Source: Rheinheimera sp. MM224 (lineage in GTDB: Bacteria > Pseudomonadota > Gammaproteobacteria > Enterobacterales > Alteromonadaceae). From it: a stretch of 64,000 nucleotides of DNA. The stretch spans positions 124,001 to 188,000 of the forward strand of contig NZ_OX352320.1 of the NCBI RefSeq assembly GCF_947090785.1, written 5' to 3'. The stretch's first letter is position 1. Each line of letters opens with the position of its first letter. Positions 21,083 to 30,656 of this stretch are shown here, piece by piece. Below the pieces are notes generated by a model. That model made no database searches. It saw nothing but the letters and a program-made list of their open reading frames with translations, and was not told the DNA's origin. The position numbers were made by a program, and so were the translations under genes.

Positions 21083-21952
21083 ATGAGTCAGGTATTGGCC
21101 GACTTACTGTCATTGTTAAAGCTTGAAACCATAGAACAAGGTTTATACCGCGGTCAGAGTCAGGATCTCGGTTTTAAAGCTGTGTTTGGTGGTCAGGTTA
21201 TGGGGCAGGCGCTATCAGCCTGCAAAGAAACAGTGGAAGCCGACCGTAAGGTGCATTCGTTCCACTCCTACTTTTTACGTCCTGGTGATGCTAGTAAACC
21301 TATAGTGTACGAAGTCGAAAATATTCGTGATGGTAAAAGCTTCAGTACCAGACGTGTCAGCGCTATTCAGTTCGGTAAACCTATCTTTTATATGACGGCT
21401 TCTTTTCAGGCTGAAGAGCAAGGTTTTGAGCATCAGGAACTGATGCCCCGTGTGCCAGCACCAGAGGATTTAGTTTCTGATCTGGAGTTTTATCGCGAAC
21501 ATGCCCATTTAATTCCTGAATCTTTGCGTAGCAAATTTATTTGTGAAAAACCAATAGAAATGCGGCCCGTAGCTTTTCATAACCCCTTTAACCCACAGAT
21601 CAGCCAGGCTAAACGTTATGTCTGGTTTAAAGCCAATGGCGTAATGCCAGATGATTTGCGGGTGCATAAATATTTGCTTGCTTATGCGTCGGATTTTAAT
21701 TTCCTGCCAACGGCTTTGCAGCCCCACGGTAAGTCTTTTATGGCGCCTAATATGCAGGTTGCCACTATAGATCACGCCATGTGGTTCCATCATGATTTCC
21801 GTTTTGACGACTGGCTGCTTTATGCGGTAGACAGCCCAAGCGCGTCCGGTGCCCGCGGCCTGGTGCGTGGTCAGTTCTTTAATCGGGATGGTGTATTGGT
21901 TGCGTCTACCATGCAGGAAGGCGTGATCCGTAGTTACGACAAAGCCCGCTGA
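21083..21952 (+). CDS. tesB: Acyl-CoA thioesterase II
   Basis: Hydrolyses medium- to long-chain acyl-CoA. 289 residues forming a double hot-dog: [25 protein letters not shown] in the first half, with the usual [12 protein letters not shown], and [16 protein letters not shown] (catalytic Asp) with [16 protein letters not shown] in the second. GAGGAG lies 8 bases before the ATG. Stand-alone gene closed by a terminator. Confidence 0.95.
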   Translation: MSQVLADLLSLLKLETIEQGLYRGQSQDLGFKAVFGGQVMGQALSACKETVEADRKVHSFHSYFLRPGDASKPIVYEVENIRDGKSFSTRRVSAIQFGKPIFYMTASFQAEEQGFEHQELMPRVPAPEDLVSDLEFYREHAHLIPESLRSKFICEKPIEMRPVAFHNPFNPQISQAKRYVWFKANGVMPDDLRVHKYLLAYASDFNFLPTALQPHGKSFMAPNMQVATIDHAMWFHHDFRFDDWLLYAVDSPSASGARGLVRGQFFNRDGVLVASTMQEGVIRSYDKAR

Positions 21953-21970
21953 TTTTTCGGCACATGAATA

Positions 21971-21999
21971 AAAAAACCACCTGAAGGTGGTTTTTTTAT
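21971..21999. terminator. Bidirectional rho-independent terminator
   Basis: Stem AAAAAACCACC / GGTGGTTTTTT around a TGAA loop, with a T-run on the right and an A-run on the left. Sits between convergent tesB and plsB and should stop both. Confidence 0.85.
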
Positions 22000-22022
22000 T
22001 GTATGAAAGCGCTAATTTCTGT

Positions 22023-24461
22023 TCAGACTTTCTTTTTCACTATGCTAAGCACTGTCTGCAGCACATCGGCTCTTAATAAACCGTTCACTGTTTGTTGCAG
22101 TGGCAACAGAATAGCAGTGGCTTCCAGCTCATTTTGTTCATTACTGTGGCAATAACCAGCTTCGCGAAGCGCATTGATTAGGGTCGAAAACAGCTGTTTA
22201 TCATGGTATTCAGGGGAACTGATACCATGCAAAGTGCTTAAACGCTGTGCCAGTTCATGGCTTTGTTGCTCAAGGTCGGCACGGGTCAAAGGGCTATGGA
22301 GCTGCAGTAAGTTCAGCACCACAGCATAACGTTGTAATACATCCTGCGCGTTGTGTGCCAGCAGCTCCAGCATAAAATGACCTGCCTGTTGCACTGGTGC
22401 TGCTTGTAAATACTGGCCTTGAGCTTCGATTAACTGGTGCTTTTGCAACTGCTCCAGCACCTGGCTTATGTAGTCGTTAAAATGCTCCAGCTGTAAAAAC
22501 AATTCATGTTGTAACAGAGGTTGCAGTAGCTGACAAATATTCACCAACTGCACTTTAGTTAAACCTGGATGCTGTAATAAAGCCGTCGCCAAAATAGCTG
22601 GCAACATAAACAAATGGCAGACGTTATTACGGTAGTAACTTAATAAAATCGCATTTTCAGGCGTTAGCTGAATAATTTGTCCGAAGCTGTCTTGTGACAC
22701 CTCGACTTTCTTCAGGTTGATGGCATGGTCAATCCACTGACTGACAGAACCTTCAGGTAAAGTGACTCCACTATGATAAGGCGCATAGTGTTGTAAGTTA
22801 CGGTAAAACTCCAGCTGGGTCGTAAGCTCTTGTCGTGTCAGCGAATGCTGGCGTGTTGCCAGTAAACAGGTGGCGATTAGATTGATGCTGTTCAGCGCCG
22901 CAGCCTGGTTAATCCGCTGCATAATTGTTGTAGCCAGTGAGGCTACAGCAGGGTTTAGCCAGACTGGTTTTTGTGCATCTGCTGTTTCAATTGATGCGCG
23001 CCAGTCAGGAGCCTGCTGGTTTAAAAAAGCATTCAGCGAAATAGGCTGGCCAAAATTGACATACCCATAGCCATAATCCCGCAGTTTACGGGCTGCGCTG
23101 AAAACGCCCCCTATAGATTCTTTTTTCTTACTGGACCCTTTGAGTTCTGTCAGATAGGTATTGACCTCCATCACGTGCTCATAGCCCAGATACACAGGCA
23201 CTAAGCTGATAGGTCTGTCTATACCACGCAGTACAGCTTGCACTGTCATCGCCAACATACCGGTTTTAGGCTGCAATAAACGGCCTGTGCGGCTGCGGCC
23301 ACCTTCGGAGTAATACTTTACCGGATAACCTTTACTGAATAGCTGGCTTAAGTATTCACGAAATACGGCTGAGTACAGCTTTTCACCGCTGAAACTACGG
23401 CGGATAAAAAAGGCGCCACCACGGCGGAATAAAGTGCCGACAGGCCAGAAATTCAGGTTAATACCAGCGGCTATATGAGGCGGAGCTAAACCCTGATGGT
23501 AAATGACGTAACTTAACAGCAGATAATCCATGTGGCTGCGATGGCAAGGCACATAAACGATTTCGTGGCCTTTTTGCACTAAATCAGTCAGCACCTGACC
23601 ATTAGTAATTTTTAAGCCTGAATACAGCTTTTTCCATAACCAGCCGAGGAAACGATCGCCTACCCTTAAAGTGGACTCGCGGTAATCTGCTGCTATTTCT
23701 TCAAGCAGTTTTAAGGCTTCAGCCCGTGCTTCTCTGATACTGATTTTTTTAGACTGGGCTTCTTCTTCAATGGCTTTTTTTAATGCATCTGAAGCCAGTA
23801 AAGAGTTAAATAATGCAGCTCTGTCCGGTAATTTTGGACCAGTTGCAGCCAGACGCTGGCGATAAAAATGGAAACGAGCCACACGCAACAACTTATGGGC
23901 CGTGTCTTCATTCACTGTGGCATTTTCAATAATCTGACGCACAGATACAGCTTTACTGAAGCGCACTAGGGTATGACGACCAGAAATTAACACAATAAAG
24001 AGTTTAGCCAGCCAGCTTGGGGATTCAGATTCGCCCAGCATAGACTTCACGCTGTCTTCTTTACCCGGCGCACGGCCCCACAACACTGACACAGGGATCA
24101 ATTGTGCTGAAAAATTTGGGTCCCGCTGATGTGCCTGCAATAAAGCCAGGCCTTGTTGTAAGGCGTCGGTAGAAGCACGACTACCCCAGAGCACACGAGG
24201 TTGTTCGAGGAAAATAGTACGGGACAAGGTCGTGTTACCCAACTGCACCGGTGCCATAGGATCAGGTAATCCCAGCTTATGGCAGACTCGGGCTAAAGTG
24301 GCCAAATCGCTGGAAGAGGCGGTTCTGCTGATATAGAACACAGGTTGTTTGGGGTCCAGCGCCAGGTTTTCCGCTACAGGTTCGGGCACTATTTTGCATT
24401 TGACCAAAGGTTTGAGTGGCCAATACAGCAACTTTGCTAACCATGTCATTGGTTTTAACAT
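22023..24461 (-). CDS. plsB: Glycerol-3-phosphate 1-O-acyltransferase
   Basis: First acylation step of phospholipid synthesis at the inner membrane. 812 residues, normal length. The acyltransferase motifs are present: HX4D as PCHRSHMDYLLLSY, GAFFIRRSF, YYSEGGRSRTGR and the VPVYLGYEHV block. Divergent from lexA, an arrangement found in many gammaproteobacteria. Confidence 0.96.
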   Translation of the reverse strand: MLKPMTWLAKLLYWPLKPLVKCKIVPEPVAENLALDPKQPVFYISRTASSSDLATLARVCHKLGLPDPMAPVQLGNTTLSRTIFLEQPRVLWGSRASTDALQQGLALLQAHQRDPNFSAQLIPVSVLWGRAPGKEDSVKSMLGESESPSWLAKLFIVLISGRHTLVRFSKAVSVRQIIENATVNEDTAHKLLRVARFHFYRQRLAATGPKLPDRAALFNSLLASDALKKAIEEEAQSKKISIREARAEALKLLEEIAADYRESTLRVGDRFLGWLWKKLYSGLKITNGQVLTDLVQKGHEIVYVPCHRSHMDYLLLSYVIYHQGLAPPHIAAGINLNFWPVGTLFRRGGAFFIRRSFSGEKLYSAVFREYLSQLFSKGYPVKYYSEGGRSRTGRLLQPKTGMLAMTVQAVLRGIDRPISLVPVYLGYEHVMEVNTYLTELKGSSKKKESIGGVFSAARKLRDYGYGYVNFGQPISLNAFLNQQAPDWRASIETADAQKPVWLNPAVASLATTIMQRINQAAALNSINLIATCLLATRQHSLTRQELTTQLEFYRNLQHYAPYHSGVTLPEGSVSQWIDHAINLKKVEVSQDSFGQIIQLTPENAILLSYYRNNVCHLFMLPAILATALLQHPGLTKVQLVNICQLLQPLLQHELFLQLEHFNDYISQVLEQLQKHQLIEAQGQYLQAAPVQQAGHFMLELLAHNAQDVLQRYAVVLNLLQLHSPLTRADLEQQSHELAQRLSTLHGISSPEYHDKQLFSTLINALREAGYCHSNEQNELEATAILLPLQQTVNGLLRADVLQTVLSIVKKKV

Positions 24462-24532
24462 ATCAAATCCGTACTTATAAACAGCCGTTAGGATAGCATG
24501 GAAGGTCTTACCAGCAAAATTGTGCTGATGGC

Positions 24533-24561
24533 TTGGCAGACTGCAAAAGGCTGTATATACT
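24533..24561 (+). promoter_or_regulatory. lexA promoter
   Basis: TTGGCA (24533-24538) and TATACT (24556-24561), 17 bases apart, each matching consensus at five of six positions. The -10 element lies inside the first SOS box, so LexA binding would block polymerase. Confidence 0.7.
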
Positions 24562-24566
24562 CACAG
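24551..24566 (+). promoter_or_regulatory. SOS box 1 (LexA operator)
   Basis: CTG-N10-CAG with the inner sequence TATATACTCA, a near-consensus gammaproteobacterial LexA site overlapping the -10 element of lexA. Confidence 0.9.
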
Positions 24567-24572
24567 TATCCA

Positions 24573-24588
24573 CTGTATAGGTATTCAG
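24573..24588 (+). promoter_or_regulatory. SOS box 2 (LexA operator)
   Basis: A second CTG-N10-CAG (inner TATAGGTATT), exactly 22 bases after the first, i.e. about two helical turns, and ending four bases before the lexA ATG. The tandem arrangement parallels the E. coli lexA operator. Confidence 0.85.
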
Positions 24589-24592
24589 CATT

Positions 24593-25222
24593 ATGCGTCC
24601 ATTAACACCAAGACAAGCCGAAATTTTGCAACTGCTTAAAGATTATCAGGCCGCTTCAGGTATGCCGCCGACCCGTGCTGAAATCGCTACTCAGCTGGGA
24701 TTTAAGTCAGCCAACGCTGCAGAAGAGCATTTAAAAGCGCTGGCGAAAAAAGGTTTTATCGAAATGATGCCTGGCACCTCTCGTGGCATCCGTTTGGTTG
24801 AAGATGATGCTGCCAATGATGTCGAAGAAGAAGAGCCGGGTTTGCCGCTAATTGGTAAAGTCGCTGCTGGTCAGCCGATTCTGGCAGCAGAGAATATTCA
24901 GCAGCGTTATCAGCTCGATGCCAGTTTATTTAAACCTAATGCCGACTTTTTATTAAAAGTGCAGGGCATGAGCATGAAAGATATTGGCATTATGGATGGT
25001 GACTTACTGGCCGTGCATAAAACCACTGAAGCCCGTCAGGGGCAGATTGTGGTGGCCAGGGTTGAAGATGAGGTGACAGTAAAGCGTTTTCGTCGTGAAG
25101 GTCAGATGGTTTACCTGCATCCGGAAAACGGCGATTTTGACGTGATTAAGGTGGACTTAAGCCAACAGCATTTTGCCATTGAAGGCCTTGCCGTTGGTGT
25201 GATCCGCACTGGTAGCTGGTAA
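24593..25222 (+). CDS. lexA: SOS response repressor LexA
   Basis: Autocleaving repressor of DNA-damage genes. 209 residues: N-terminal winged helix (1-65, with [21 protein letters not shown]), self-cleavage bond Ala92-Gly93 (GKVAAGQP), catalytic Ser127 (QGMSMKDIG) and Lys164 (EVTVKRF). The ATG has no clear Shine-Dalgarno because the second SOS box occupies that stretch; only a weak AGG lies about 12 bases upstream. Own repression through both boxes is expected. Confidence 0.96.
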   Translation: MRPLTPRQAEILQLLKDYQAASGMPPTRAEIATQLGFKSANAAEEHLKALAKKGFIEMMPGTSRGIRLVEDDAANDVEEEEPGLPLIGKVAAGQPILAAENIQQRYQLDASLFKPNADFLLKVQGMSMKDIGIMDGDLLAVHKTTEARQGQIVVARVEDEVTVKRFRREGQMVYLHPENGDFDVIKVDLSQQHFAIEGLAVGVIRTGSW

Positions 25223-25257
25223 AAAAATCTACCTGACTCAATAGTTTGTAATATATG

Positions 25258-25297
25258 AAGCACTGGTACGACCATTTGGTTTTATCGGTGCTTTTTC
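25258..25297 (+). terminator. Candidate terminator after lexA
   Basis: Outer stem AAGCAC / GTGCTT followed by TTTTCATTTTT, with a smaller ACCA/TGGT pairing inside the long loop. The stem is modest, so function is likely but not certain. Confidence 0.5.
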
Positions 25298-25325
25298 ATT
25301 TTTCGGGTTTACTTCTGTCTGTTCC

Positions 25326-25354
25326 TTGACTAATTGTTAGATGCAACTGATAAC
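25326..25354 (+). promoter_or_regulatory. Candidate promoter of the cytochrome oxidase cluster
   Basis: TTGACT (25326-25331) and GATAAC (25349-25354) are 17 bases apart, about 140 bases before the coxB start. It is the best sigma-70 match in the 270-base leader between lexA and coxB. Confidence 0.4.
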
Positions 25355-25494
25355 AAAATATACAAATCAGTGCACCGATTTTTGCAAGTTAAATCGGGAC
25401 AATAATAATAATGGCGGTTGCGGACCAAAGACGAAGTAGGGTGTGTGTCTTTAAATCTGCAATTTGCTTTGTGCAAAGACAGAGGAGAAGTCAC

Positions 25495-26628
25495 GTGGCG
25501 AGAACCAGTTATCTGTGTTGGTCGCTGCTAACCTTTTTGCTTGCGTTTTCGACGCAGTCTGCAGAAATGCCTTTGAACATGACTCAAGGGGTTACAGAAA
25601 TCAGTCAGCAGGTTTACGACCTGCATATGAAGATTTTTTACATTTGCTGTGCAATAGGGGTAGCGGTTTTTGGGGTGATGTTTTGGTCCATCATCCATCA
25701 TCGTAAGTCGAAGGGCGTCGCGCCAGCCCAATTTCATGAGAGCACCAAAGTAGAACTGCTTTGGACTGCTTTACCTGTTGTTATTCTTATTTTAATGGCG
25801 ATACCCGCCACCCAAACCCTGATAGCGATGGAAGACACCTCCGAAGCTGATGTGACAGTTCTGGTCACAGGCTCACAATGGAAGTGGCACTACAAATATA
25901 TGGACCACAAAGTAGAGTATTACTCTTTGTTGGCCACACCCCGTAAACAAATCGAAAATAAACTTAAAAAGGGCGAAAACTACCTGTTAGAAGTGGATAG
26001 ACCTTTGGTGATCCCTACAGGTAAAAAAGTGCGCTTTTTAGTCACTTCGGATGACGTGATCCACTCCTGGTGGGTACCGGCTTTTGCGGTGAAAAAAGAT
26101 GCAAACCCTGGCTTTATCAATGAAGCCTGGACCAAAGTCGATCATCCCGGTATTTACCGCGGTCAGTGTGCCGAGTTGTGTGGTAAAGACCATGGCTTTA
26201 TGCCTGTGGTGGTGATCGCCAAAGATCAGGCTGATTTTGATCAATGGATAGCACAGGAAGCTGCTACTCAGGCTGCTGTCAAAGCTGAAGAGCTCAAGTT
26301 GTTGTCGATGAATATGAGCAAAGAAGAGTTAATGGCCCTGGGTGAAAAAACCTATATGGGTTATTGCGCCGCTTGCCATCAACCCACAGGCATGGGTATT
26401 CCGGGTGTTTTCCCTGCTCTTAAAGGCAGCAAAATGGCGCTGGAAGATTTACCTGCTCATATCGATATAGTGCTGAACGGTAAAACCGGCACAGCCATGC
26501 AGGCTTTTGGTAAACAGCTGAGTTTAAGTGAAATTGCGGCTGTTGTGACCTATGAGCGCAATGCCTGGGATAACAATACAGGGGATGTGGTGCAAGCTGC
26601 CGACATCGCCCAAGCACAAAAACCTTAG
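25495..26628 (+). CDS. coxB: Cytochrome c oxidase subunit II with fused C-terminal cytochrome c domain
   Basis: Electron-entry subunit of an aa3-type oxidase. 377 residues from a GTG at 25495 with AGGAG seven bases upstream; the longer frame from 25411 lacks a ribosome site. Order: signal peptide (about 1-23), two membrane helices (about 45-67 and 88-110), CuA cupredoxin domain with ligands His190, Cys225, Glu227, Cys229, His233 and Met236 (GQCAELCGKDHGFM), then a mono-heme cytochrome c domain with CAACH at 291-295 and a likely axial Met near 335. The fusion is characteristic of caa3-type enzymes. First gene of the oxidase cluster. Confidence 0.95.
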   Translation: MARTSYLCWSLLTFLLAFSTQSAEMPLNMTQGVTEISQQVYDLHMKIFYICCAIGVAVFGVMFWSIIHHRKSKGVAPAQFHESTKVELLWTALPVVILILMAIPATQTLIAMEDTSEADVTVLVTGSQWKWHYKYMDHKVEYYSLLATPRKQIENKLKKGENYLLEVDRPLVIPTGKKVRFLVTSDDVIHSWWVPAFAVKKDANPGFINEAWTKVDHPGIYRGQCAELCGKDHGFMPVVVIAKDQADFDQWIAQEAATQAAVKAEELKLLSMNMSKEELMALGEKTYMGYCAACHQPTGMGIPGVFPALKGSKMALEDLPAHIDIVLNGKTGTAMQAFGKQLSLSEIAAVVTYERNAWDNNTGDVVQAADIAQAQKP

Positions 26629-26637
26629 GGGGCGCAG

Positions 26638-28230
26638 ATGAGTACTGTTACTACAGATCCGCATGCTCATGCTGAGCACGAGCATCATGGGCCAGCCAAA
26701 GGACTAAAACGCTGGCTTTATACTACTAACCACAAAGACATAGGTACTTTATACCTGCTGTTTGCACTGACGATGTTTTTTATCGGTGGTGCTATGGCGA
26801 TGGTGATCCGGGCTGAGTTGTTCCAGCCTGGTTTACAGATAGTACAACCTGACTTTTTTAACCAGATGACTACAGTGCATGGCCTGATTATGGTGTTTGG
26901 TGCTGTAATGCCTGCCTTTACCGGTCTGGCAAACTGGCTGGTGCCTATGATGATAGGTGCGCCGGATATGGCCTTACCGCGGATGAACAACTGGAGCTTC
27001 TGGATCTTACCTTTTGCCTTCAGCATCCTGCTGGCGTCTTTGTTTATGGAAGGTGGTGGCCCAGGTTTTGGCTGGACTTTCTATGCGCCACTTTCAACCA
27101 CCTACAGCAGTGACAGCACAGCACTTTTTGTGTTCTCAGTTCATATCATGGGTATTTCATCCATCATGGGCGCTATCAATGTGATAGTGACCATTATGAA
27201 CCTGCGTGCTCCAGGCATGACCTATATGAAAATGCCATTGTTTGTCTGGACCTGGTTTATTACGGCTTATCTGCTGATTGCTGTGATGCCTGTACTGGCG
27301 GGAGCTGTCACTATGGTGCTGACCGATAAGTACTTTGGTACCAGCTTTTTCGATGCAGCTGGTGGTGGCGACCCTGTGTTATTCCAGCATATTTTCTGGT
27401 TTTTTGGTCACCCCGAAGTCTATATCATGATTTTACCGGCCTTTGGTATTGTCTCGAGCATAGTACCGACCTTTGCCCGTAAACCCTTGTTTGGTTATGC
27501 CTCTATGGTGTACGCCACCTCCAGTATTGCGCTGCTGTCCTTTTTAGTCTGGGCGCATCATATGTTCACTACGGGGATGCCGGTGTTTGCAGAACTGTTC
27601 TTTATGTACTGCACCATGCTGATTGCGGTGCCGACCGGAGTGAAAGTATTTAACTGGGTAGCCACTATGTGGCGAGGGGCTATGACCTTTGAAGTGCCTA
27701 TGATGTTTGCCTTGGCCTTTATCGTGCTTTTCACCATAGGGGGCTTTTCTGGTTTGATGCTGGCTATTACGCCAGCTGACTTCCAGTACCACGATACCTA
27801 CTTTGTGGTCGCACATTTCCACTATGTGTTAGTCACAGGAGCCATCTTCTCCATTATGGCAGCTGCGTATTACTGGCTGCCGAAGTGGACAGGCCATATG
27901 TACGACGAAACTTTAGGTCAGTGGCATTTCTGGTGTTCGTTGATTTCCGTCAACGTACTGTTTTTCCCAATGCATTTTGTTGGCCTGGCCGGTATGCCAC
28001 GGCGGATCCCGGATTACGCTCTGCAATTTGCTGACTTTAATGCGCTGATCAGCATTGGTGGTTTTGCCTTTGGTTTATCTCAGTTGCTGTTTGTCTGGCT
28101 GGTGGTGAAATGTATCAAAGGCGGTGAAAAAGCTACAGATCAGGTATGGGAAGGAGCTGAAGGCCTTGAATGGACCATCCCTTCGCCTGCGCCTTATCAC
28201 AGCTTTACTACACCACCTGAAATCAAGTAG
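26638..28230 (+). CDS. ctaD: Cytochrome c oxidase subunit I
   Basis: Catalytic subunit with heme a, heme a3 and CuB. 530 residues, twelve membrane helices. Visible ligands: GHPEVYIMILP with the CuB His and cross-linked Tyr, WAHHMFTTG with the CuB His pair, and HFHYVLVTG with the heme His residues. TTVHGLIMVFGAVMP carries the other heme a ligand. Nine bases after coxB. Confidence 0.97.
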   Translation: MSTVTTDPHAHAEHEHHGPAKGLKRWLYTTNHKDIGTLYLLFALTMFFIGGAMAMVIRAELFQPGLQIVQPDFFNQMTTVHGLIMVFGAVMPAFTGLANWLVPMMIGAPDMALPRMNNWSFWILPFAFSILLASLFMEGGGPGFGWTFYAPLSTTYSSDSTALFVFSVHIMGISSIMGAINVIVTIMNLRAPGMTYMKMPLFVWTWFITAYLLIAVMPVLAGAVTMVLTDKYFGTSFFDAAGGGDPVLFQHIFWFFGHPEVYIMILPAFGIVSSIVPTFARKPLFGYASMVYATSSIALLSFLVWAHHMFTTGMPVFAELFFMYCTMLIAVPTGVKVFNWVATMWRGAMTFEVPMMFALAFIVLFTIGGFSGLMLAITPADFQYHDTYFVVAHFHYVLVTGAIFSIMAAAYYWLPKWTGHMYDETLGQWHFWCSLISVNVLFFPMHFVGLAGMPRRIPDYALQFADFNALISIGGFAFGLSQLLFVWLVVKCIKGGEKATDQVWEGAEGLEWTIPSPAPYHSFTTPPEIK

Positions 28231-28238
28231 GGGGCGTT

Positions 28239-28802
28239 ATGGCACTAAAGCATCAACCTATAGTTGTGAAATTATGTCTGCTGACCGCAGCCATGTTTGG
28301 TTTTGGGTATGCCTTAGTGCCTTTGTACGACGTGTTTTGTGATTTAACCGGCCTGAACGGTAAAACCTCCAGCATGGCGGCGACAGCTGAAGCTGCTATA
28401 CCGGATAAAAAACGCGAAGTGCTGGTAGAGTTTATCGCCCGTCCGAATAACAACATGCCTTGGGTGTTTGAGCCTGTGGTGCATAAACTTCGGGTGCATC
28501 CGGGCGAAATCCACCGTATTGATTATCTGGCGCACAATGTCACAGGCCGGGCTATGACAGCCCAGGCTGTACCTTCGGTGTCGCCGGGTCAGGCCGCTTT
28601 GTATTTTAATAAAATGGAATGTTTCTGTTTTACCCAACAACATCTGACGGCAGGTCAGCAGTTATTAATGCCGTTGCAATTTTATGTCGATCCCGCACTA
28701 CCGGAACAGTTCAGCACTATCACTTTGTCCTACACCTTGTACGAAGTAGACGCTGCCACCCCGGTCACTGCACAGACAGCAACAGGGGATAACAATGAGT
28801 GA
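28239..28802 (+). CDS. ctaG: Cytochrome c oxidase assembly protein CtaG/Cox11 (CuB chaperone)
   Basis: Inserts copper into the CuB site. 187 residues: one N-terminal membrane helix and VPLYDVFCDLTGLNGKT, then an Ig-like periplasmic domain with the copper-binding CxC (KMECFCFTQQ). Its last 8 bases overlap the start of ctaE. Confidence 0.95.
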   Translation: MALKHQPIVVKLCLLTAAMFGFGYALVPLYDVFCDLTGLNGKTSSMAATAEAAIPDKKREVLVEFIARPNNNMPWVFEPVVHKLRVHPGEIHRIDYLAHNVTGRAMTAQAVPSVSPGQAALYFNKMECFCFTQQHLTAGQQLLMPLQFYVDPALPEQFSTITLSYTLYEVDAATPVTAQTATGDNNE

Positions 28803-29676
28803 AAAATACGAACATTATTACGTACCGGACCAAAGCCCATGGCCGATAGTGGGCGCTGTGGCGCTGTTTATGATGGCTTTTGGTGCCGGTCATTTTGTCA
28901 ATGACGTCACCAAAGATCAGTCGGGTTATGGCGGTTATTTATTGCTGGCTGGTGTCGCCACTTTAATTTTTATGCTGGTAGGCTGGTTCAGAAATGTGAT
29001 TGATGAATCCATGCATGGTTTGTACAGCAAACAATTGGACAGATCCTACCGTCAGGGTATGAGCTGGTTTATTTTCTCCGAAGTAATGTTTTTTGGTGCC
29101 TTTTTTGGCGCCTTATTTTACGCCCGGATGATCGCTATTCCATGGCTGGATGGCGCCAGCAATAACGCCAGTACAGCTGCTGTATTGTGGCCAGCCTTTG
29201 AAGCGGCCTGGCCTTTACTGAAAACCCCGGGTGGCACTGAAACTCAGGCTATGCCATGGCAAGGATTACCCCTTTATAACACACTGATTTTATTAGCGTC
29301 CTCTGTCACTTTGCAGTTTGCACACATAGGTTTGGAACAAAATAAAAGAGGTCAGCTCAAGCTGATGTTAGGACTCACTATCCTGCTCGGTGCCTGTTTC
29401 CTTGCTTTGCAGGGGGTCGAGTATGTACATGCTTATCAGGATCTGGGTTTAAAACTGGACTCCGGCATTTATGGCAATACCTTCTTTTTACTGACGGGGT
29501 TCCATGGATTGCACGTGACTTTGGGAGCCATATTTCTACTGGTGATGTTTTTACGTATCGTACTGAAAAATCACTTTACCGCTCATAAGCATTTTGCCTT
29601 TCAGGCTGCTGCCTGGTATTGGCATTTTGTCGATGTGGTCTGGTTGTGTTTGTTTGTTTTTGTCTACGTGCTGTAG
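28795..29676 (+). CDS. ctaE: Cytochrome c oxidase subunit III
   Basis: 293 residues, seven membrane helices, with the subunit III landmarks WFRNVIDES, FSEVMFFGAFFGALF, TGFHGLHVTLG and WYWHFVDVVWL. Starts within the end of ctaG. Confidence 0.96.
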   Translation: MSEKYEHYYVPDQSPWPIVGAVALFMMAFGAGHFVNDVTKDQSGYGGYLLLAGVATLIFMLVGWFRNVIDESMHGLYSKQLDRSYRQGMSWFIFSEVMFFGAFFGALFYARMIAIPWLDGASNNASTAAVLWPAFEAAWPLLKTPGGTETQAMPWQGLPLYNTLILLASSVTLQFAHIGLEQNKRGQLKLMLGLTILLGACFLALQGVEYVHAYQDLGLKLDSGIYGNTFFLLTGFHGLHVTLGAIFLLVMFLRIVLKNHFTAHKHFAFQAAAWYWHFVDVVWLCLFVFVYVL

Positions 29677-29682
29677 GGGAAT

Positions 29683-29706
29683 GCGGGCTTTTTGAGCCCG
29701 CTTATA
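29683..29706. terminator. Terminator after ctaE
   Basis: Seven-bp GC-rich stem GCGGGCT / AGCCCGC (29683-29689, 29695-29701) with a TTTTG loop and a short TTAT tail. It separates ctaE from the convergent DUF2909 gene. Confidence 0.65.
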
Positions 29707-29709
29707 ACT

Positions 29710-29919
29710 CTAATAAGGGCGATCGTGCGGAGTGATCAAACCAAACTGCAGGGCAAGGATCACAAACAATAAAACAATGGCCGACCACCAAACGCGTCGG
29801 CCTAAAAACTTCGACATGCTGGGCTGATCATCATCGTTTTTCAGCATCAGAAATAAGGCACGAAACAAATTAAAAACAATAAAGAGCAGTAGTGCAATGA
29901 GTAAAAGTTTAATCCACAT
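29710..29919 (-). CDS. DUF2909 family small membrane protein
   Basis: 69 residues, two membrane helices (about 1-24 and 44-64) joined by a polar loop LKNDDDQPSMSKFLGRRV. The ATG at 29917-29919 has GAGG five bases upstream; a TTG extension is rejected. DUF2909 genes are commonly embedded in oxidase clusters, and here the gene is on the opposite strand between ctaE and the SURF1 gene, whose start is 27 bases away divergently. Role unknown; an oxidase-assembly link is inferred from position. Confidence 0.85.
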   Translation of the reverse strand: MWIKLLLIALLLFIVFNLFRALFLMLKNDDDQPSMSKFLGRRVWWSAIVLLFVILALQFGLITPHDRPY

Positions 29920-29945
29920 AAAACCTCGCAAAGGCTGGTTGTAAG

Positions 29946-30656
29946 ATGCAAGCTCAGCCTTTTGCCCATTTATCCCGACACTGGCTGTTGGCTGTATTCA
30001 CTCTGGTCGCTTTTGCGCTTTTGATCAAGTTGAGTTACTGGCAATGGCAACGTGCCGAGCAAAAGCAAACTCAATTGGATCAGTTGCATAGTGCCGAGCA
30101 ACAAGGGCCAGTGCAGTGGAGAGATTTAGCTTCAATACCAGCAGAGCAGCAAGATGGCCTGATGTTGCAAGGCAAAGCAGTCTGGCTAAAACCTGCGGTG
30201 TGGTTACTGGACAATCAGCTAATACAAGGTAAAGCAGGCTACGACGTAGTGATCCCTGTACTGGTATCGAATCAGGGCCCTGCAGTGTTAGTCAATTTAG
30301 GATGGGTGCAAGCGCCGCCCAGCCGTGATCAATTGCCTGAACTTAGTATTCCTGAATCATTTGAATTAATGGCTTTACTACGCACTGAACTCAAAGGTTT
30401 TCGCCTTGGCCAGAATTTAGAAAACACAGGCCTGTGGCCACAACGTATGCAACAGGTGGAACCTGCAGAGCTTTCGCAAGTACTGGGGCAGGAATTGGCT
30501 CCGGTTTTACTCTACCAACAACAATCCCCTTATCTGTACCACTATAAAGCTGTGGTGATGCCGCCGGAAAAACACCGGGCTTATGCGCTGCAATGGTTAT
30601 TACTGGCTGTTGCTGCGGTCGTCATCGGCTGGTTTATGTCAAAGAAGGAGCTTTAA
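29946..30656 (+). CDS. SURF1 family oxidase assembly protein
   Basis: 236 residues with an N-terminal and a C-terminal membrane helix and the SURF1 core (LIKLSYWQWQRAEQK, WLLDNQ, VLVNLGWVQAPPSRDQLP, HYKAVVMPPEKHRAYALQW). Helps heme a insertion into subunit I. The next gene begins directly after its stop. Confidence 0.93.
   Translation: MQAQPFAHLSRHWLLAVFTLVAFALLIKLSYWQWQRAEQKQTQLDQLHSAEQQGPVQWRDLASIPAEQQDGLMLQGKAVWLKPAVWLLDNQLIQGKAGYDVVIPVLVSNQGPAVLVNLGWVQAPPSRDQLPELSIPESFELMALLRTELKGFRLGQNLENTGLWPQRMQQVEPAELSQVLGQELAPVLLYQQQSPYLYHYKAVVMPPEKHRAYALQWLLLAVAAVVIGWFMSKKEL

Noticed and set aside
24551-24588. SOS control of plsB from the same boxes
   Set aside because: Boxes lie about 90 bases from the plsB start but overlap the lexA promoter; no plsB promoter overlapping them was recognised, so no claim is made.
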